NCBI GenBank assembly: GCA_014323545.1
Contig: CP058647.1
Location: forward strand, 998,001 to 1,062,000
Direction of reading: 5' to 3'
DNA: 64,000 nt
Source: Hyphobacterium sp. CCMP332
Lineage (GTDB): Bacteria; Bacteroidota; Bacteroidia; Cytophagales; CCMP332
Shown: positions 35,928 to 44,833 of the stretch, in pieces
Numbering within the stretch: the first letter of the stretch is position 1
Layout of the letters: every line of letters begins with the position of its first letter
Notes under the pieces: generated by a model
What the model was told of the DNA's origin: nothing
Seen by the model: only the letters and a program-made list of their open reading frames with translations
The model's database searches: none
Translations under genes and position numbers: made by a program

Positions 35928-36371
35928 TTAAAGTTCTAATGTTTTTGGTTTCTGCGCTTCATGCGGATGCTCCGTTCCTGCATACACATAAAGATTGGTA
36001 AACATCTTGCGACCCAATTTATTCTTAGGAAGCATTCCCCTCACCGCTCGTTCTACAACCTTTTCAGGCGTTTTTGCCAAAACAGTTTTTGGAGTACTTA
36101 TCCTCTGTCCACCCGGATAACCAGTGTGTCGGATGTATTGTTTATCTTCTAATTTCTTTCCGGTCAATCTGATTTTTTCAGCATTGATCACAATCACATT
36201 ATCACCACCATCTATATGCGGTGTGAAGCTCGCTTTGTGCTTACCTCTGATAATTGAGGCAACTTTTGAAGCAAGTCTTCCTAGTACCTGGGAATCAGCG
36301 TCTACAATGACCCAATCCTTTTGGACATCTTCTTTTCTCTGTGACTTCGTTGTGTAACTTAAAGTATTCAA
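35928..36371 (-). CDS. rplM: 50S ribosomal protein L13
   Basis: Early-assembly large-subunit protein. Conserved segments include WVIVDADSQVLGRLASKVAS, GDNVIVINAEKI, the HTGYPGG motif and VRGMLPKNKLGRKMF. 147 residues. First gene of the operon, with a near-perfect Bacteroidota promoter about 40 bases upstream. Confidence 0.98.
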   Translation of the reverse strand: MNTLSYTTKSQRKEDVQKDWVIVDADSQVLGRLASKVASIIRGKHKASFTPHIDGGDNVIVINAEKIRLTGKKLEDKQYIRHTGYPGGQRISTPKTVLAKTPEKVVERAVRGMLPKNKLGRKMFTNLYVYAGTEHPHEAQKPKTLEL

Positions 36372-36409
36372 ATCTCGAATAAATTTACGCGTTTCGAAAA
36401 AACGGAGTG

Positions 36410-36440
36410 CAAATGTAGGGACATTTTAATTAAAACCAAA
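36410..36440 (-). promoter_or_regulatory. Promoter of the rplM-rpsI-rpsB-tsf operon
   Basis: On the minus strand TTTG (36440-36437), exactly 19 bases, then TACATTTG (36417-36410): a full match to the Bacteroidota consensus TTTG-N19-TAnnTTTG, at a suitable distance from the rplM ATG at 36371. This is the clearest promoter in the window. Confidence 0.8.
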
Positions 36441-36465
36441 ACCACAATTCAAGAATAAATTCAAT

Positions 36466-37182
36466 TTATTTTGACTTTAGTAACTGCTTCAAACTGGCCT
36501 GGAAATCTTTGGGATAGGGAGCCTCAGCAAGAATATCCTTTCGATCTAAATCCATGAACTTGATTTTAAACGCATGTAATGCTGTTCTGGCTAAAAGCGG
36601 TTTTTCTTCATCGTATTTTCCAATGGAGAATTTCTTTTTGATTGAAGACAAATAAAAGGCCTGGCCTCCATATTTTTCATCCCCGACTATTGGTGCATCT
36701 AAATATGCTAAATGTGCGCGAATTTGATGGGTTCGTCCGGTAAGCGGCATGCATTCTACAAGTGTAAATTGATGAAGTACTGAAATAGTCTCAATGATGG
36801 TGGAGGAAAATTTACCTGCCTTGTCAACTTTAGTTATCCCGGATGAATGGCTCAAATTAAGTTCTACAACTCTTTCTTCAAATTTATGTCTTCCATGAAC
36901 AATGGCATGATATATTTTCGCAACCTCTCTGTGCTCCAATTGTAAAGCAAGATTTTTATACGCGTCCGCCGATTTAGAAAAAACCAGAATTCCACTCGTT
37001 TCCTTATCCAATCGATGACAGACCTGGGCATTTGAATTGTACTCTTTTGCAAGTTCAAGTAAGGAGGGTAAATTGGAGTCAGAGCGATCGTCCAATACCG
37101 AATAGGATATTGGTTTATTTATTATAAAATAATGATCATTCTCAAATACAATTGAATCGGCTAATTTAAATCTCTTCGACAC
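36466..37182 (-). CDS. RluA-family RNA pseudouridine synthase
   Basis: Converts uridine to pseudouridine in rRNA or tRNA. The catalytic motif HRLDKETSGILVFSKS is intact with its aspartate, and the family motifs KIYHAIVHG and LTGRTHQIRAHLA are present. There is no N-terminal S4 RNA-binding domain, so it belongs to the shorter RluA/RluC-like branch; the target base cannot be predicted. It overlaps the sensor kinase gene by 17 bases, so it is translationally coupled to the PhoR/PhoB-like pair. Confidence 0.9.
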   Translation of the reverse strand: MSKRFKLADSIVFENDHYFIINKPISYSVLDDRSDSNLPSLLELAKEYNSNAQVCHRLDKETSGILVFSKSADAYKNLALQLEHREVAKIYHAIVHGRHKFEERVVELNLSHSSGITKVDKAGKFSSTIIETISVLHQFTLVECMPLTGRTHQIRAHLAYLDAPIVGDEKYGGQAFYLSSIKKKFSIGKYDEEKPLLARTALHAFKIKFMDLDRKDILAEAPYPKDFQASLKQLLKSK

Positions 37183-38251
37183 TCTCTTTTTTGACTTTCT
37201 CTTTTAGCGCTTTTTCCAGATTAAAAGTAAAAACTGTTCCAATTCCCAGTTTACTTTCCACTTGAATTTCAGATCCGTGGGCCTCAATGATATGCTTTAC
37301 AATTGAAAGACCGAGTCCGGAACCTTTCTTTGATGTGTTTTTATTGCGGCTTTTATCTACCATAAAAAATCTTTCAAATACTCTATTCAAATGTTCCTGA
37401 GGAATACCGGCACCATTGTCCCTTACGGACACTTCAACAAAATCCTGTTTGTTTCTAAAACTTATTTGGACAAATCCCTCAATTTCCCGGCCGTATTTAA
37501 TAGCATTTTCCAAAAGATTGGTAATTACCTGATTGATCCTCATTTTGTCAGCAATCACAAATACCGGATTTTTATTTTCTTCATCGATCACAATATTTGT
37601 CCCCTGTTTTGAGGCTTTTCTTTCCAATTGATCGAGTACTTCAAAAGCCAGGGCCCGAATATCAAATATTTCTTTTTGCATGGTAATCGCTCCTATTTCC
37701 ATTTGAGAAACAGTAAGTAGATCTTTCACCAATCTGTCGAGACCATCTAAACTTTTTGCAGCCTTTTTCAGGAATTTCATCCTGATTCTTTTATCATCAA
37801 CCGCCCCTTCCAGCAGGGTGTAAATAAATCCTTGTGCAGCAAAAATCGGAGTCTTTAATTCATGCGATACATCTGCCAGGAATTCCCTTCTAAAACGATT
37901 GGTCCTTTTCAATGCCTCAATTTCAGCCTGCTTATTGGATGCAAAGCTTTTAATTTTCTGATTGATTCTTTTTAAAGGGTTTATTTGAGCTCTCGAATCC
38001 TGGTCGATCTCATCTTCAAATGATTCTTCATTTTTTAATTCATTCAAGACCTCATGGATATCTTTAATTTCTTTGAAGATTAAAAATTCCAAAGTCAGAT
38101 AACAGAGTAAGAATGTACAGGAAAAGGAAATGGCTCCAGCCACCAATAAAGCGACACTAGAGGTCCCTTCAATTAAGGAAAGAAATGCCGTGGTGACAAG
38201 CGAAATAGTCGCCGCAAGCAGGAAAGCTGTTGCCCGCGAATTAACATCCAT
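37166..38251 (-). CDS. PhoR-like sensor histidine kinase
   Basis: Membrane-bound kinase with two transmembrane helices (about 8-27 and 32-58) and almost no periplasmic loop. The HisKA helix has the phospho-accepting histidine in FLADVSHELKTPIFAAQGF; the HATPase_c domain has NLLENAIKYG, DNGAGIP and GSGLGLSIVKHI. The very short external loop argues against direct ligand sensing; in PhoR this class responds to a transporter complex. It overlaps the response regulator gene by one base and probably phosphorylates it. Confidence 0.92.
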   Translation of the reverse strand: MDVNSRATAFLLAATISLVTTAFLSLIEGTSSVALLVAGAISFSCTFLLCYLTLEFLIFKEIKDIHEVLNELKNEESFEDEIDQDSRAQINPLKRINQKIKSFASNKQAEIEALKRTNRFRREFLADVSHELKTPIFAAQGFIYTLLEGAVDDKRIRMKFLKKAAKSLDGLDRLVKDLLTVSQMEIGAITMQKEIFDIRALAFEVLDQLERKASKQGTNIVIDEENKNPVFVIADKMRINQVITNLLENAIKYGREIEGFVQISFRNKQDFVEVSVRDNGAGIPQEHLNRVFERFFMVDKSRNKNTSKKGSGLGLSIVKHIIEAHGSEIQVESKLGIGTVFTFNLEKALKEKVKKESVEEI

Positions 38252-38946
38252 CAGCTTATATTTTCATCAAATTTATAACCCACGCCTTTTACAGTAGAAA
38301 TGTATTCACTTCCAATTTTCTCTCTTACTTTTCGAATATGCACATCAACGGTTCTAGCCAAAACATAAACATCGGTTCCCCATATATTTTTTAAAAGATC
38401 GTCTCTGCTAAATACTTGATTTGGGTTCTGAGCTAAAAAATAAAGCAGCTCAAACTCCTTTTTTGGCAAAACAACGGATTGTCCATCGATGCTTACCAAA
38501 TAGCTGGATTTATCAATTTCCAATTTACCAATGGTGATTTTCTCATTCTTCTTATTGTCCTTGACCTCTCTTCTGAAAAACGCCTTGATCCGGCTCATCA
38601 AAGCCCGTGGTTTAATTGGTTTTACAATATAGTCATCCGCTCCAACATTAAAGGCAGCTATTTCTGAGTATTCTTCTGCCCGGGCAGTGAGAAATATAAT
38701 GTACATGCCATTGAGGTCCGGATTTTCGCGCATTAACCGACATGCCTCTACCCCGTCCATAACAGGCATCATAATGTCCAGAAGCACAATATCAGGAATA
38801 AAACTTGCAGCCACTTCGACGGCCTCCCTGCCATCTCCGGCGATTTTAACCTTATAACCTTCTTTTTCAAGATTGTATTCAAGCATTTCTGCTATGTCCG
38901 ACTCATCCTCAACCACCAGAATTTTATGCTTTGATTTGTCACTCAT
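38251..38946 (-). CDS. PhoB/OmpR-family response regulator
   Basis: Receiver domain (1-120) with the acidic pocket VVEDESD, phospho-acceptor Asp57 in VLLDIMMP, the conserved Thr in FLTARAEE and Lys in VKPIKPRAL. The C-terminal winged-helix DNA-binding domain (about 135-231) includes LPKKEFELLYFLAQNP and ARTVDVHIRKVREKIG, the recognition helix, ending KGVGYKFDE. Start of the pair that continues with the PhoR-like kinase and the pseudouridine synthase. Likely phosphate or envelope control, which is an inference from the kinase type. Confidence 0.94.
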   Translation of the reverse strand: MSDKSKHKILVVEDESDIAEMLEYNLEKEGYKVKIAGDGREAVEVAASFIPDIVLLDIMMPVMDGVEACRLMRENPDLNGMYIIFLTARAEEYSEIAAFNVGADDYIVKPIKPRALMSRIKAFFRREVKDNKKNEKITIGKLEIDKSSYLVSIDGQSVVLPKKEFELLYFLAQNPNQVFSRDDLLKNIWGTDVYVLARTVDVHIRKVREKIGSEYISTVKGVGYKFDENIS

Positions 38947-38953
38947 TGCTGTA

Positions 38954-40294
38954 CTAGTTTGCTCCTAATATTTCCTTTATCTTATTTTCCAGACTGGATC
39001 CTCTGAGGTTTTTTGCAATAATTACACCATTCTGATCCAATAAAAATGTAGCAGGAATTCCCCTTACACCATATAAGGCGGCCGCCTGCGATCGCCAGCC
39101 TTTTAAATCTGAAACATGACTTTCCCAACTCAGATTATCTTTTTGAATTGCATTTACCCATTTGTCCTTACTGTTGTCCAGAGATACACTGTAAATGGTG
39201 AAGCCTTTATCTTTATATTCTTCATAAGTCCTGACTACGTTTGGATTTTCCCTTCGGCAAGGTCCACACCAGGAAGCCCAAAAATCCAGCAGTACCACCT
39301 GCCCTCTTAAAGAAGACAATGCAACTTGTTCTCCCTGAGGATTTTCAAGCAAAATATCAGGTGCTTCATCTCCAATGTCGGGTGGCCCCTGAGGAAATGA
39401 TGAAAAATAAGCTTTAGCTATGTCTGAATTTGGAAATTCATTGAGATAGGCTTTAGATATTTTTCCAGCAAATGCTTTGTCGGATTGTGCAAATGATTCG
39501 ATTATTGCGGCATATAGAATTTCCTTTGAAGGACCATCGATCTTTGTTCTGATCATTTCCTGGGATTTATTTTTTAAAACCTGAAAATTTGAACCAAGAA
39601 ATTGCTGATAATAAATCAGATATTTTGTCTTAAACATATCTCCTCTAAGCAATTCGGGATCATTCAATTCATTCAATCCCAAATATTGGTCAGGGCCCTC
39701 TCCTTCTTCTCTTGCAAAATAATTACTGATCTTTCCAACGAATGTTTTTGGATTCGCCTCGTATAATTTTTTAAATTCGATGTGTTGCCACTTTACAAGT
39801 GTATCGTAATCTGACCTTATTTTATTAATCGCTGCTTCAAACTGTTCCTGATTATTCCCAAAATCCGAACGGGCTTTTGATACCCTTTGATTTATTGATT
39901 GTATGCCCGAATTACTTGTTGATACTATTTTCTGATATTCTATAAATAGCTCATTTTCTTTTGAGTTCAGAATTTCTGCTTTCGCCAATTGACCTTTTTT
40001 CCCTTTGATTTCGATATTCTCATCGGCAATAATCAAGATTTTACCGCCCTCCTGACCAAATCCAATTTTGTAAAAGCCCCTTGGAATGTTTTCAGAATAT
40101 TCAAATGTAAATTCTCCTGATGTCATCTCTGCCGTATCAACAGGTAAGGTTTGAGATCCAAAAAACTCATACAGAATGATTTGTTCATTCTGGGCATTTT
40201 CAATTTTTCCTTTGATTTTTTGCTTAGCTGAAATTGAAAGATTTACAGATAAGAGAAGAATAACGAATAAGTATAAAAATTTGATGCTTTTGAT
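38954..40294 (-). CDS. TlpA-like thiol-disulfide protein with DUF4369 domain; non-standard start
   Basis: The C-terminal half is a TlpA/ResA thioredoxin fold with WASWCGPCRRENPNVV and the cis-proline segment YGVRGIPATFLLDQNG, working in the periplasm. The N-terminal region is a DUF4369-type domain (IKGKIENAQNEQIILYEFFG). The first in-frame ATG, at 40126, lies inside this domain. Upstream the frame stays open and encodes a good signal peptide (KSIKFLYLFVILLLSVNLSI, then SA), but it contains no ATG, GTG or TTG. The best candidate start is an ATC at 40294, giving 446 residues; a sequence error is the other explanation. Confidence 0.8.
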   Translation of the reverse strand: MKSIKFLYLFVILLLSVNLSISAKQKIKGKIENAQNEQIILYEFFGSQTLPVDTAEMTSGEFTFEYSENIPRGFYKIGFGQEGGKILIIADENIEIKGKKGQLAKAEILNSKENELFIEYQKIVSTSNSGIQSINQRVSKARSDFGNNQEQFEAAINKIRSDYDTLVKWQHIEFKKLYEANPKTFVGKISNYFAREEGEGPDQYLGLNELNDPELLRGDMFKTKYLIYYQQFLGSNFQVLKNKSQEMIRTKIDGPSKEILYAAIIESFAQSDKAFAGKISKAYLNEFPNSDIAKAYFSSFPQGPPDIGDEAPDILLENPQGEQVALSSLRGQVVLLDFWASWCGPCRRENPNVVRTYEEYKDKGFTIYSVSLDNSKDKWVNAIQKDNLSWESHVSDLKGWRSQAAALYGVRGIPATFLLDQNGVIIAKNLRGSSLENKIKEILGAN

Positions 40295-40338
40295 AGTATT
40301 TGATTTAAAGTTTAAAACTAAAGAGAATTTAAATGAAT

Positions 40339-40346
40339 CAAATTTA
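40339..40346 (-). promoter_or_regulatory. Candidate -7 element for the TlpA-like gene
   Basis: The minus strand reads TAAATTTG, an exact TAnnTTTG match, about 45 bases before the ATC at 40294. This supports a translation start well upstream of the ATG at 40126. Confidence 0.45.
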
Positions 40347-40368
40347 ATTAATTGTTAATTAATATAAA

Positions 40369-41163
40369 TCAGAGTCTTTCGGTTAGTCCTTTGTATGATC
40401 TTAAGTCACATTCAATAGCCCCAATGAACATCGAAGCCTTTATTTTTAATGGTATTTTGTTTTTATCATCAGAATAATAAACTAAAATCGTATTTGCCCC
40501 ATTCTCAAAAAGCTCATTATTTGGGATAATTGGCGTGAATACATGCGTATTTTTTTTGCCAAATTTGGTTTTAATTTCTTCGGTGCCTAAATATTTCACC
40601 TCAGCTTTATAAAAAGTATCTTCAAAAAAAGTATTAACCGGAATCAATTCTCCGGGACTCAGATTATTAAAATCCAAAGCCCGTATATAATAAAAACCCG
40701 AAATCAAATCTTGAGTATACTCTTCTATGCTGTATTCCTTGTTGAATTTTTTATAACCATTCCTTTTTCTTTCAGTTACAGTAGCAATTTTGCGATCAGG
40801 GTCAAAATAAGTGGTCTCTTCCGTAAAATAATTGCCTTCTTCGATATGCCGGTAAAATTTTACTGGCGTTACTGAATTTTTATCAATAAAAGTTCTCCAG
40901 GTATCGCGAACACGTAAAACCCAGTCAAAGGGCCCTGTGGTTCTACCGAATACATTGACCTGATAACATTCATTATTTTCAATTTCATGCAATTTATCGT
41001 CAACCGTAATAGTGGCTTCTCCCGCATTGATCAATCCATAATGTACTCTGAATTTCAATTCTTCTCCTTTTTTAAAAGGAATTGAAGTAATTTTCTTTTG
41101 TGCCATTGTAGTAAGTGCACAAAAAAGAACTACAGATAAGAATATTATGAATTTAGCCCTCAT
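40369..41163 (-). CDS. DUF3108 family exported protein
   Basis: A signal peptide (FIIFLSVVLFCALTTMAQ) is followed by the DUF3108 opening FKKGEELKFRVHYGLINAG. The 264-residue length is normal for Bacteroidota members. Function is not established; the family has a beta-rich lipocalin-like look. It follows the aminopeptidase gene by 29 bases on the same strand, in a run of envelope genes. Confidence 0.85.
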   Translation of the reverse strand: MRAKFIIFLSVVLFCALTTMAQKKITSIPFKKGEELKFRVHYGLINAGEATITVDDKLHEIENNECYQVNVFGRTTGPFDWVLRVRDTWRTFIDKNSVTPVKFYRHIEEGNYFTEETTYFDPDRKIATVTERKRNGYKKFNKEYSIEEYTQDLISGFYYIRALDFNNLSPGELIPVNTFFEDTFYKAEVKYLGTEEIKTKFGKKNTHVFTPIIPNNELFENGANTILVYYSDDKNKIPLKIKASMFIGAIECDLRSYKGLTERL

Positions 41164-41192
41164 ACAGCATATACATTAAAAACCGTACCAAA

Positions 41193-42218
41193 TTAATTTT
41201 CAGCATACCTGTTAATTAATGTGTCAACGTATTCTTGAAAAGAAAGATATTCCGAAGCCAGATATTCCTGTTCAAATGAGTTTTGCATCGAGTTATATCT
41301 CAGATAGGACATAAAAAATGTATTATTTGGTAAATCTTTTAACGCCCTGATTCTAAATCCTCTATACGATTTGAATTTTAAAGTGTCAATTCCAGTTACC
41401 CAACGATCAATAAATATCCTTTTTAAACTTGATTTGATTGTTGAATCAATACTTTCATCAAATGTATTATACAAAGAGTCCAAAGCCTTTGCACCTTCAA
41501 TTACATATTCTGTGAATTCTTTTTCTTCTTCAAGTTCATTGAAATATTCAAAGTAAATGCGGTGATCTTTTCCATATTTCAGCTCTAGATATTTTAAAGC
41601 ACCATAATCACCGACAAATGTTGCGAGATTTTCGTTTATATCTATCTCGTCTTTTATAAAAATTTCAGAGTGAGTCAATTCGTGTATTATTGTGTTAGCA
41701 AGATCGCCTTCGGATTTTTCAAGCATCCTTGATAAAATCGGGTCTTTGAACCAGCCCAAGGTAGACCATCCGCTTACTGAACGGATATTGGTATCGTATC
41801 CCTTTTCTTTTATCTTTTCTGCTTCCTGAAATGCCACATCCAAATCAAAAAATCCCTTGTAAGGGAAAGTACCGAACAATGGAAATCGCCATTCATATGC
41901 TTTTAATTCAAATTCCGGGCATGCAGTGACAATCCACAATATGTCTTTCCCTTTTTGATCGTAAACCGTAGTGTAATTCTCCGATTTTTCATATCCAAGA
42001 TGTTCATTTGAAAACTCTTTTATCTCCCTTATGATTTTCAATTTAATTTTTAATGAATCGGGAAATTCATCGGAGACAAGAACTTCATCAAGTTCCTGCG
42101 CTGCCATTAGAATTTTAATTTGTCCTTTTAACTGGACCAATCCATAGTGAACATTATTCCAATTTGAGACCAAAAAAAATAAAAGAATTAAGCCAAGGAA
42201 AAGAAAAATATATTTCAA
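41193..42218 (-). CDS. Membrane-anchored putative aminopeptidase (PF10023-like)
   Basis: A gluzincin-type zinc peptidase. One N-terminal membrane segment (residues 1-20) anchors it. The zinc motif is HELTH (179-183) with the third ligand glutamate in INENLATFVG (Glu196), as in the putative aminopeptidase family that I know as PF10023. The SGWSTLGWFKDPILS stretch just before is also characteristic. Substrate unknown. Its start overlaps the end of the barrel-protein gene by 4 bases, showing they are one transcript. Confidence 0.85.
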   Translation of the reverse strand: MKYIFLFLGLILLFFLVSNWNNVHYGLVQLKGQIKILMAAQELDEVLVSDEFPDSLKIKLKIIREIKEFSNEHLGYEKSENYTTVYDQKGKDILWIVTACPEFELKAYEWRFPLFGTFPYKGFFDLDVAFQEAEKIKEKGYDTNIRSVSGWSTLGWFKDPILSRMLEKSEGDLANTIIHELTHSEIFIKDEIDINENLATFVGDYGALKYLELKYGKDHRIYFEYFNELEEEKEFTEYVIEGAKALDSLYNTFDESIDSTIKSSLKRIFIDRWVTGIDTLKFKSYRGFRIRALKDLPNNTFFMSYLRYNSMQNSFEQEYLASEYLSFQEYVDTLINRYAEN

Positions 42219-43369
42219 TTATTGCCTGGTTTAATATTCAGAAGTTTAAAATATTCCTGAAATCTCACATAAAGTCCGAATGACAATCCCCATTTATTAT
42301 CTCTGATATTGTAATTAGGTTCCATCCTTGGAAGGATTCTCAAATTATTTTTGAGCTTGATATCATTAAGGAGTCTCAAAATGATTATTTCTCTCTGGTT
42401 CTGCAAAGCAAAGGGTTCCCTCCAATTTTGACTGGTAGACTGATATAATGCACCTCCATTCCAGGCACTGAACTCATCTCCATTCCAATAACTCAACATT
42501 ACAGAACCCATATGTGAATTAATGGTCAAATTGAGATAATATCCATAACCGTCTTTAAAAGGGGGAATTATTAATTCGGTAGATTCAAGAGAGTTGAATG
42601 TAAGAAAATATCCCTGGAACCTTAGAGAATTGATAAAACCTTCGCCTGTTTTTGCAAAGACATCTAACCCACTTCCCAAATTATACACAGTTCTTGCAGG
42701 TTGAGGATCATCATCAATTTGACCTCCGAGATGTGTAACAACCCATTGTAATGGAATGCTGAGTTTATATGATTCATTATTAACAAATTTAACACTTCCG
42801 GAAGCCCCGCCATTAAACTCCTCCCGAAAAGGAGATCTGTCGTAAATGGTTCTGTTCCAGGAAATCCATCCATCAGCATCAAAATATTTGGAATTGAAAA
42901 GCACCTGTAAACCATTTTCGGGATTATCCGAAACGATTCTCTCAAAATCATATAATGGTTCAACGTAATTATGTTCAAGAGGTCCCCTTATGGTACCAAA
43001 GAGAAATTTGAATTTCTTATAATCATATCTTAATAAAAATGTAGGTTGAGTTAATGTGAAATCATTGTTTCCAAAATCCTTTCTCGTAATAATCCCAACT
43101 TTAACATAGAAATCCTTATGAAGATGATATGAAATTTCAGGTCTAAAAAGGTGGCCAAATAAGGTGTAACCTGTCACCGTTTTCTCATAATACTCATTAT
43201 TTTTATTGAAAGCCAATCCGTAGATCTCCAAATTCAGATCTCCTACTTGAGAAGAATCCATATTTCTAAAATCATAAAACAGTCCTGAATTATCCAATTG
43301 TGCGGATAGTTCGGAAATCAAAGCGACAAGAAAAATGAAGAACAAAAACCAAACTTTTTTCATTTTCAT
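42215..43369 (-). CDS. Probable outer-membrane beta-barrel protein
   Basis: The in-frame Met at 43369 starts a clear signal peptide (MKMKKVWFLFFIFLVALISE, cleaved near LSAQ); an earlier Met at 43435 would add 22 residues that do not fit. The mature 370 residues alternate polar and hydrophobic positions, are rich in Tyr, Phe and Gly, and end in an amphipathic strand (WGLSFGLYVRFQEYF), all suggesting a porin-like barrel. I do not recognise the family. Coupled by 4-base overlap to the membrane aminopeptidase. Confidence 0.7.
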   Translation of the reverse strand: MKMKKVWFLFFIFLVALISELSAQLDNSGLFYDFRNMDSSQVGDLNLEIYGLAFNKNNEYYEKTVTGYTLFGHLFRPEISYHLHKDFYVKVGIITRKDFGNNDFTLTQPTFLLRYDYKKFKFLFGTIRGPLEHNYVEPLYDFERIVSDNPENGLQVLFNSKYFDADGWISWNRTIYDRSPFREEFNGGASGSVKFVNNESYKLSIPLQWVVTHLGGQIDDDPQPARTVYNLGSGLDVFAKTGEGFINSLRFQGYFLTFNSLESTELIIPPFKDGYGYYLNLTINSHMGSVMLSYWNGDEFSAWNGGALYQSTSQNWREPFALQNQREIIILRLLNDIKLKNNLRILPRMEPNYNIRDNKWGLSFGLYVRFQEYFKLLNIKPGNN

Positions 43370-43469
43370 CAGGCTGCGCAGATAGACTGCACACTTATAT
43401 GACTTATTTGCAAAACGAAATAAATAAATTTCCAATATAGTTGTAATTTCACTTCAAATTAGCAGGAAA

Positions 43470-44525
43470 ATGGCCGAAAATTCAGAAAAACTTAAAGCAC
43501 TACAAATAACAATAGATAAACTTGAGAAAACCTATGGCAAAGGAACTGTCATGCGTCTCAATGACGAGAACGTTGTAGATATTCCGGCAATATCAACTGG
43601 ATCTCTGGGATTAGACCTTGCCTTAGGCGTTGGAGGATTTCCGAGAGGGCGTATAATTGAGATATACGGACCAGAATCTTCCGGTAAAACAACTTTGTCA
43701 ATGCATGCGATTGCAGAGGCTCAAAAAAAAGGTGGTCTTGCTGCATTTATTGATGCTGAGCATGCTTTTGACAAATCCTATGCTGAAAAACTGGGTATTG
43801 ATCTGGAAAATTTACTTGTTTCTCAACCCGACAATGGTGAGCAAGCGTTGGAAATTGCAGAACATTTGATTCGTTCAGGTGCCATCGATATTATTGTTAT
43901 TGACTCCGTGGCGGCTTTGGTCCCCAAAGGTGAAATAGAGGGAGAAATGGGTGATAGTAAAATGGGACTTCAAGCCAGGTTGATGTCGCAGGCTTTAAGG
44001 AAATTGACAGGAACAATTCACAAAACAAGCTGTACCTGCGTTTTTATAAACCAATTAAGAGAAAAAATCGGGGTAATGTTTGGTAATCCAGAAACCACAA
44101 CCGGTGGTAACGCCCTTAAATTTTATGCCTCTGTACGACTTGACATTCGAAGGATAGGTCAGATTAAGGAAGCTGCTGATAATGTATTGGGAAACAGGAC
44201 TAAAGTAAAAGTAGTGAAGAATAAGGTTGCCCCGCCTTTCAAAGTTGTTGAATTTGATATTATGTACGGATTGGGTATTTCCAAAGAAGGTGAGATTCTC
44301 GATATGGGAGTAGAACTGGATATCGTACAAAAATCGGGTTCCTGGTTTTCTTATGCGGGAAACAAACTTGGTCAAGGAAGAGATGCTGTGAAGAATCTTT
44401 TAATCGATAATCCTGAATTGGCGGAGGAAATTGAAAAAAAGATCAGAGATGTAATCAATGGAGTGCCTTCAAAAGAAGATAATAAAACTAAAAAAAGAAG
44501 ACAAAAAGAAGTCGAACAGGACTAA
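43470..44525 (+). CDS. recA: Recombinase RecA
   Basis: Strand-exchange protein for homologous recombination. Walker A is GPESSGKTT near residue 70, with [30 protein letters not shown], the L1/L2 loops and [25 protein letters not shown]. The 351-residue length is normal. It shares one base with the acylphosphatase start (TAATG), so the two are coupled. No LexA gene is near. Confidence 0.98.
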   Translation: MAENSEKLKALQITIDKLEKTYGKGTVMRLNDENVVDIPAISTGSLGLDLALGVGGFPRGRIIEIYGPESSGKTTLSMHAIAEAQKKGGLAAFIDAEHAFDKSYAEKLGIDLENLLVSQPDNGEQALEIAEHLIRSGAIDIIVIDSVAALVPKGEIEGEMGDSKMGLQARLMSQALRKLTGTIHKTSCTCVFINQLREKIGVMFGNPETTTGGNALKFYASVRLDIRRIGQIKEAADNVLGNRTKVKVVKNKVAPPFKVVEFDIMYGLGISKEGEILDMGVELDIVQKSGSWFSYAGNKLGQGRDAVKNLLIDNPELAEEIEKKIRDVINGVPSKEDNKTKKRRQKEVEQD

Positions 44526-44788
44526 TGAACGTCCGAATAGTAGTTGAAGGCAAAGTCCAGGGTGTGTTTTACAGGGCCTCGACAAAGGCGAAGGCCAGAC
44601 AGCTATCTTTAAATGGCTTTGTAAAAAATCAAAGTGACGGCTCTGTATTAATTGAAGCACAGGGTTCTGAAAATAATATTGAAGTCTTAATAGAATGGTG
44701 TAAAACGGGACCACCCGCTGCAAAAGTCGAAAACTGTCAATGGGAAAAAATAGGCCATCGAAGTTATTCCAAATTTGAAATACAATAA
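44525..44788 (+). CDS. acyP: Acylphosphatase
   Basis: Hydrolyses acylphosphates such as acetyl- or carbamoyl-phosphate. The 87-residue protein has the catalytic arginine in VEGKVQGVFYRASTKAKA (Arg18) and the catalytic asparagine in LNGFVKNQSDGSV (Asn35), in the normal spacing. Coupled to recA by one shared base and ended by a perfect hairpin terminator. Confidence 0.95.
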   Translation: MNVRIVVEGKVQGVFYRASTKAKARQLSLNGFVKNQSDGSVLIEAQGSENNIEVLIEWCKTGPPAAKVENCQWEKIGHRSYSKFEIQ

Positions 44789-44789
44789 A

Positions 44790-44813
44790 AAAAGCCGGCT
44801 AATGCCGGCTTTT
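44790..44813. terminator. Bidirectional intrinsic terminator after recA-acyP
   Basis: AAAAGCCGGC (44790-44799), TAAT loop, GCCGGCTTTT (44804-44813): a perfect 10-bp GC-rich stem with T on both sides (T7 on the minus strand). It serves acyP and the convergent Omp28/T9SS gene. Confidence 0.92.
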
Positions 44814-44833
44814 GTTTTATTATTATCTCCTTA

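Noticed and set aside
40126-40128. ATG at 40126 as the start of the TlpA-like gene
   Set aside because: It would remove the signal peptide and the first part of the DUF4369 domain, both clearly encoded upstream in the same frame.
44055-44375. 106-codon minus-strand frame inside recA
   Set aside because: Antisense shadow of a highly conserved gene; its codons follow the recA frame and no start signal is seen.
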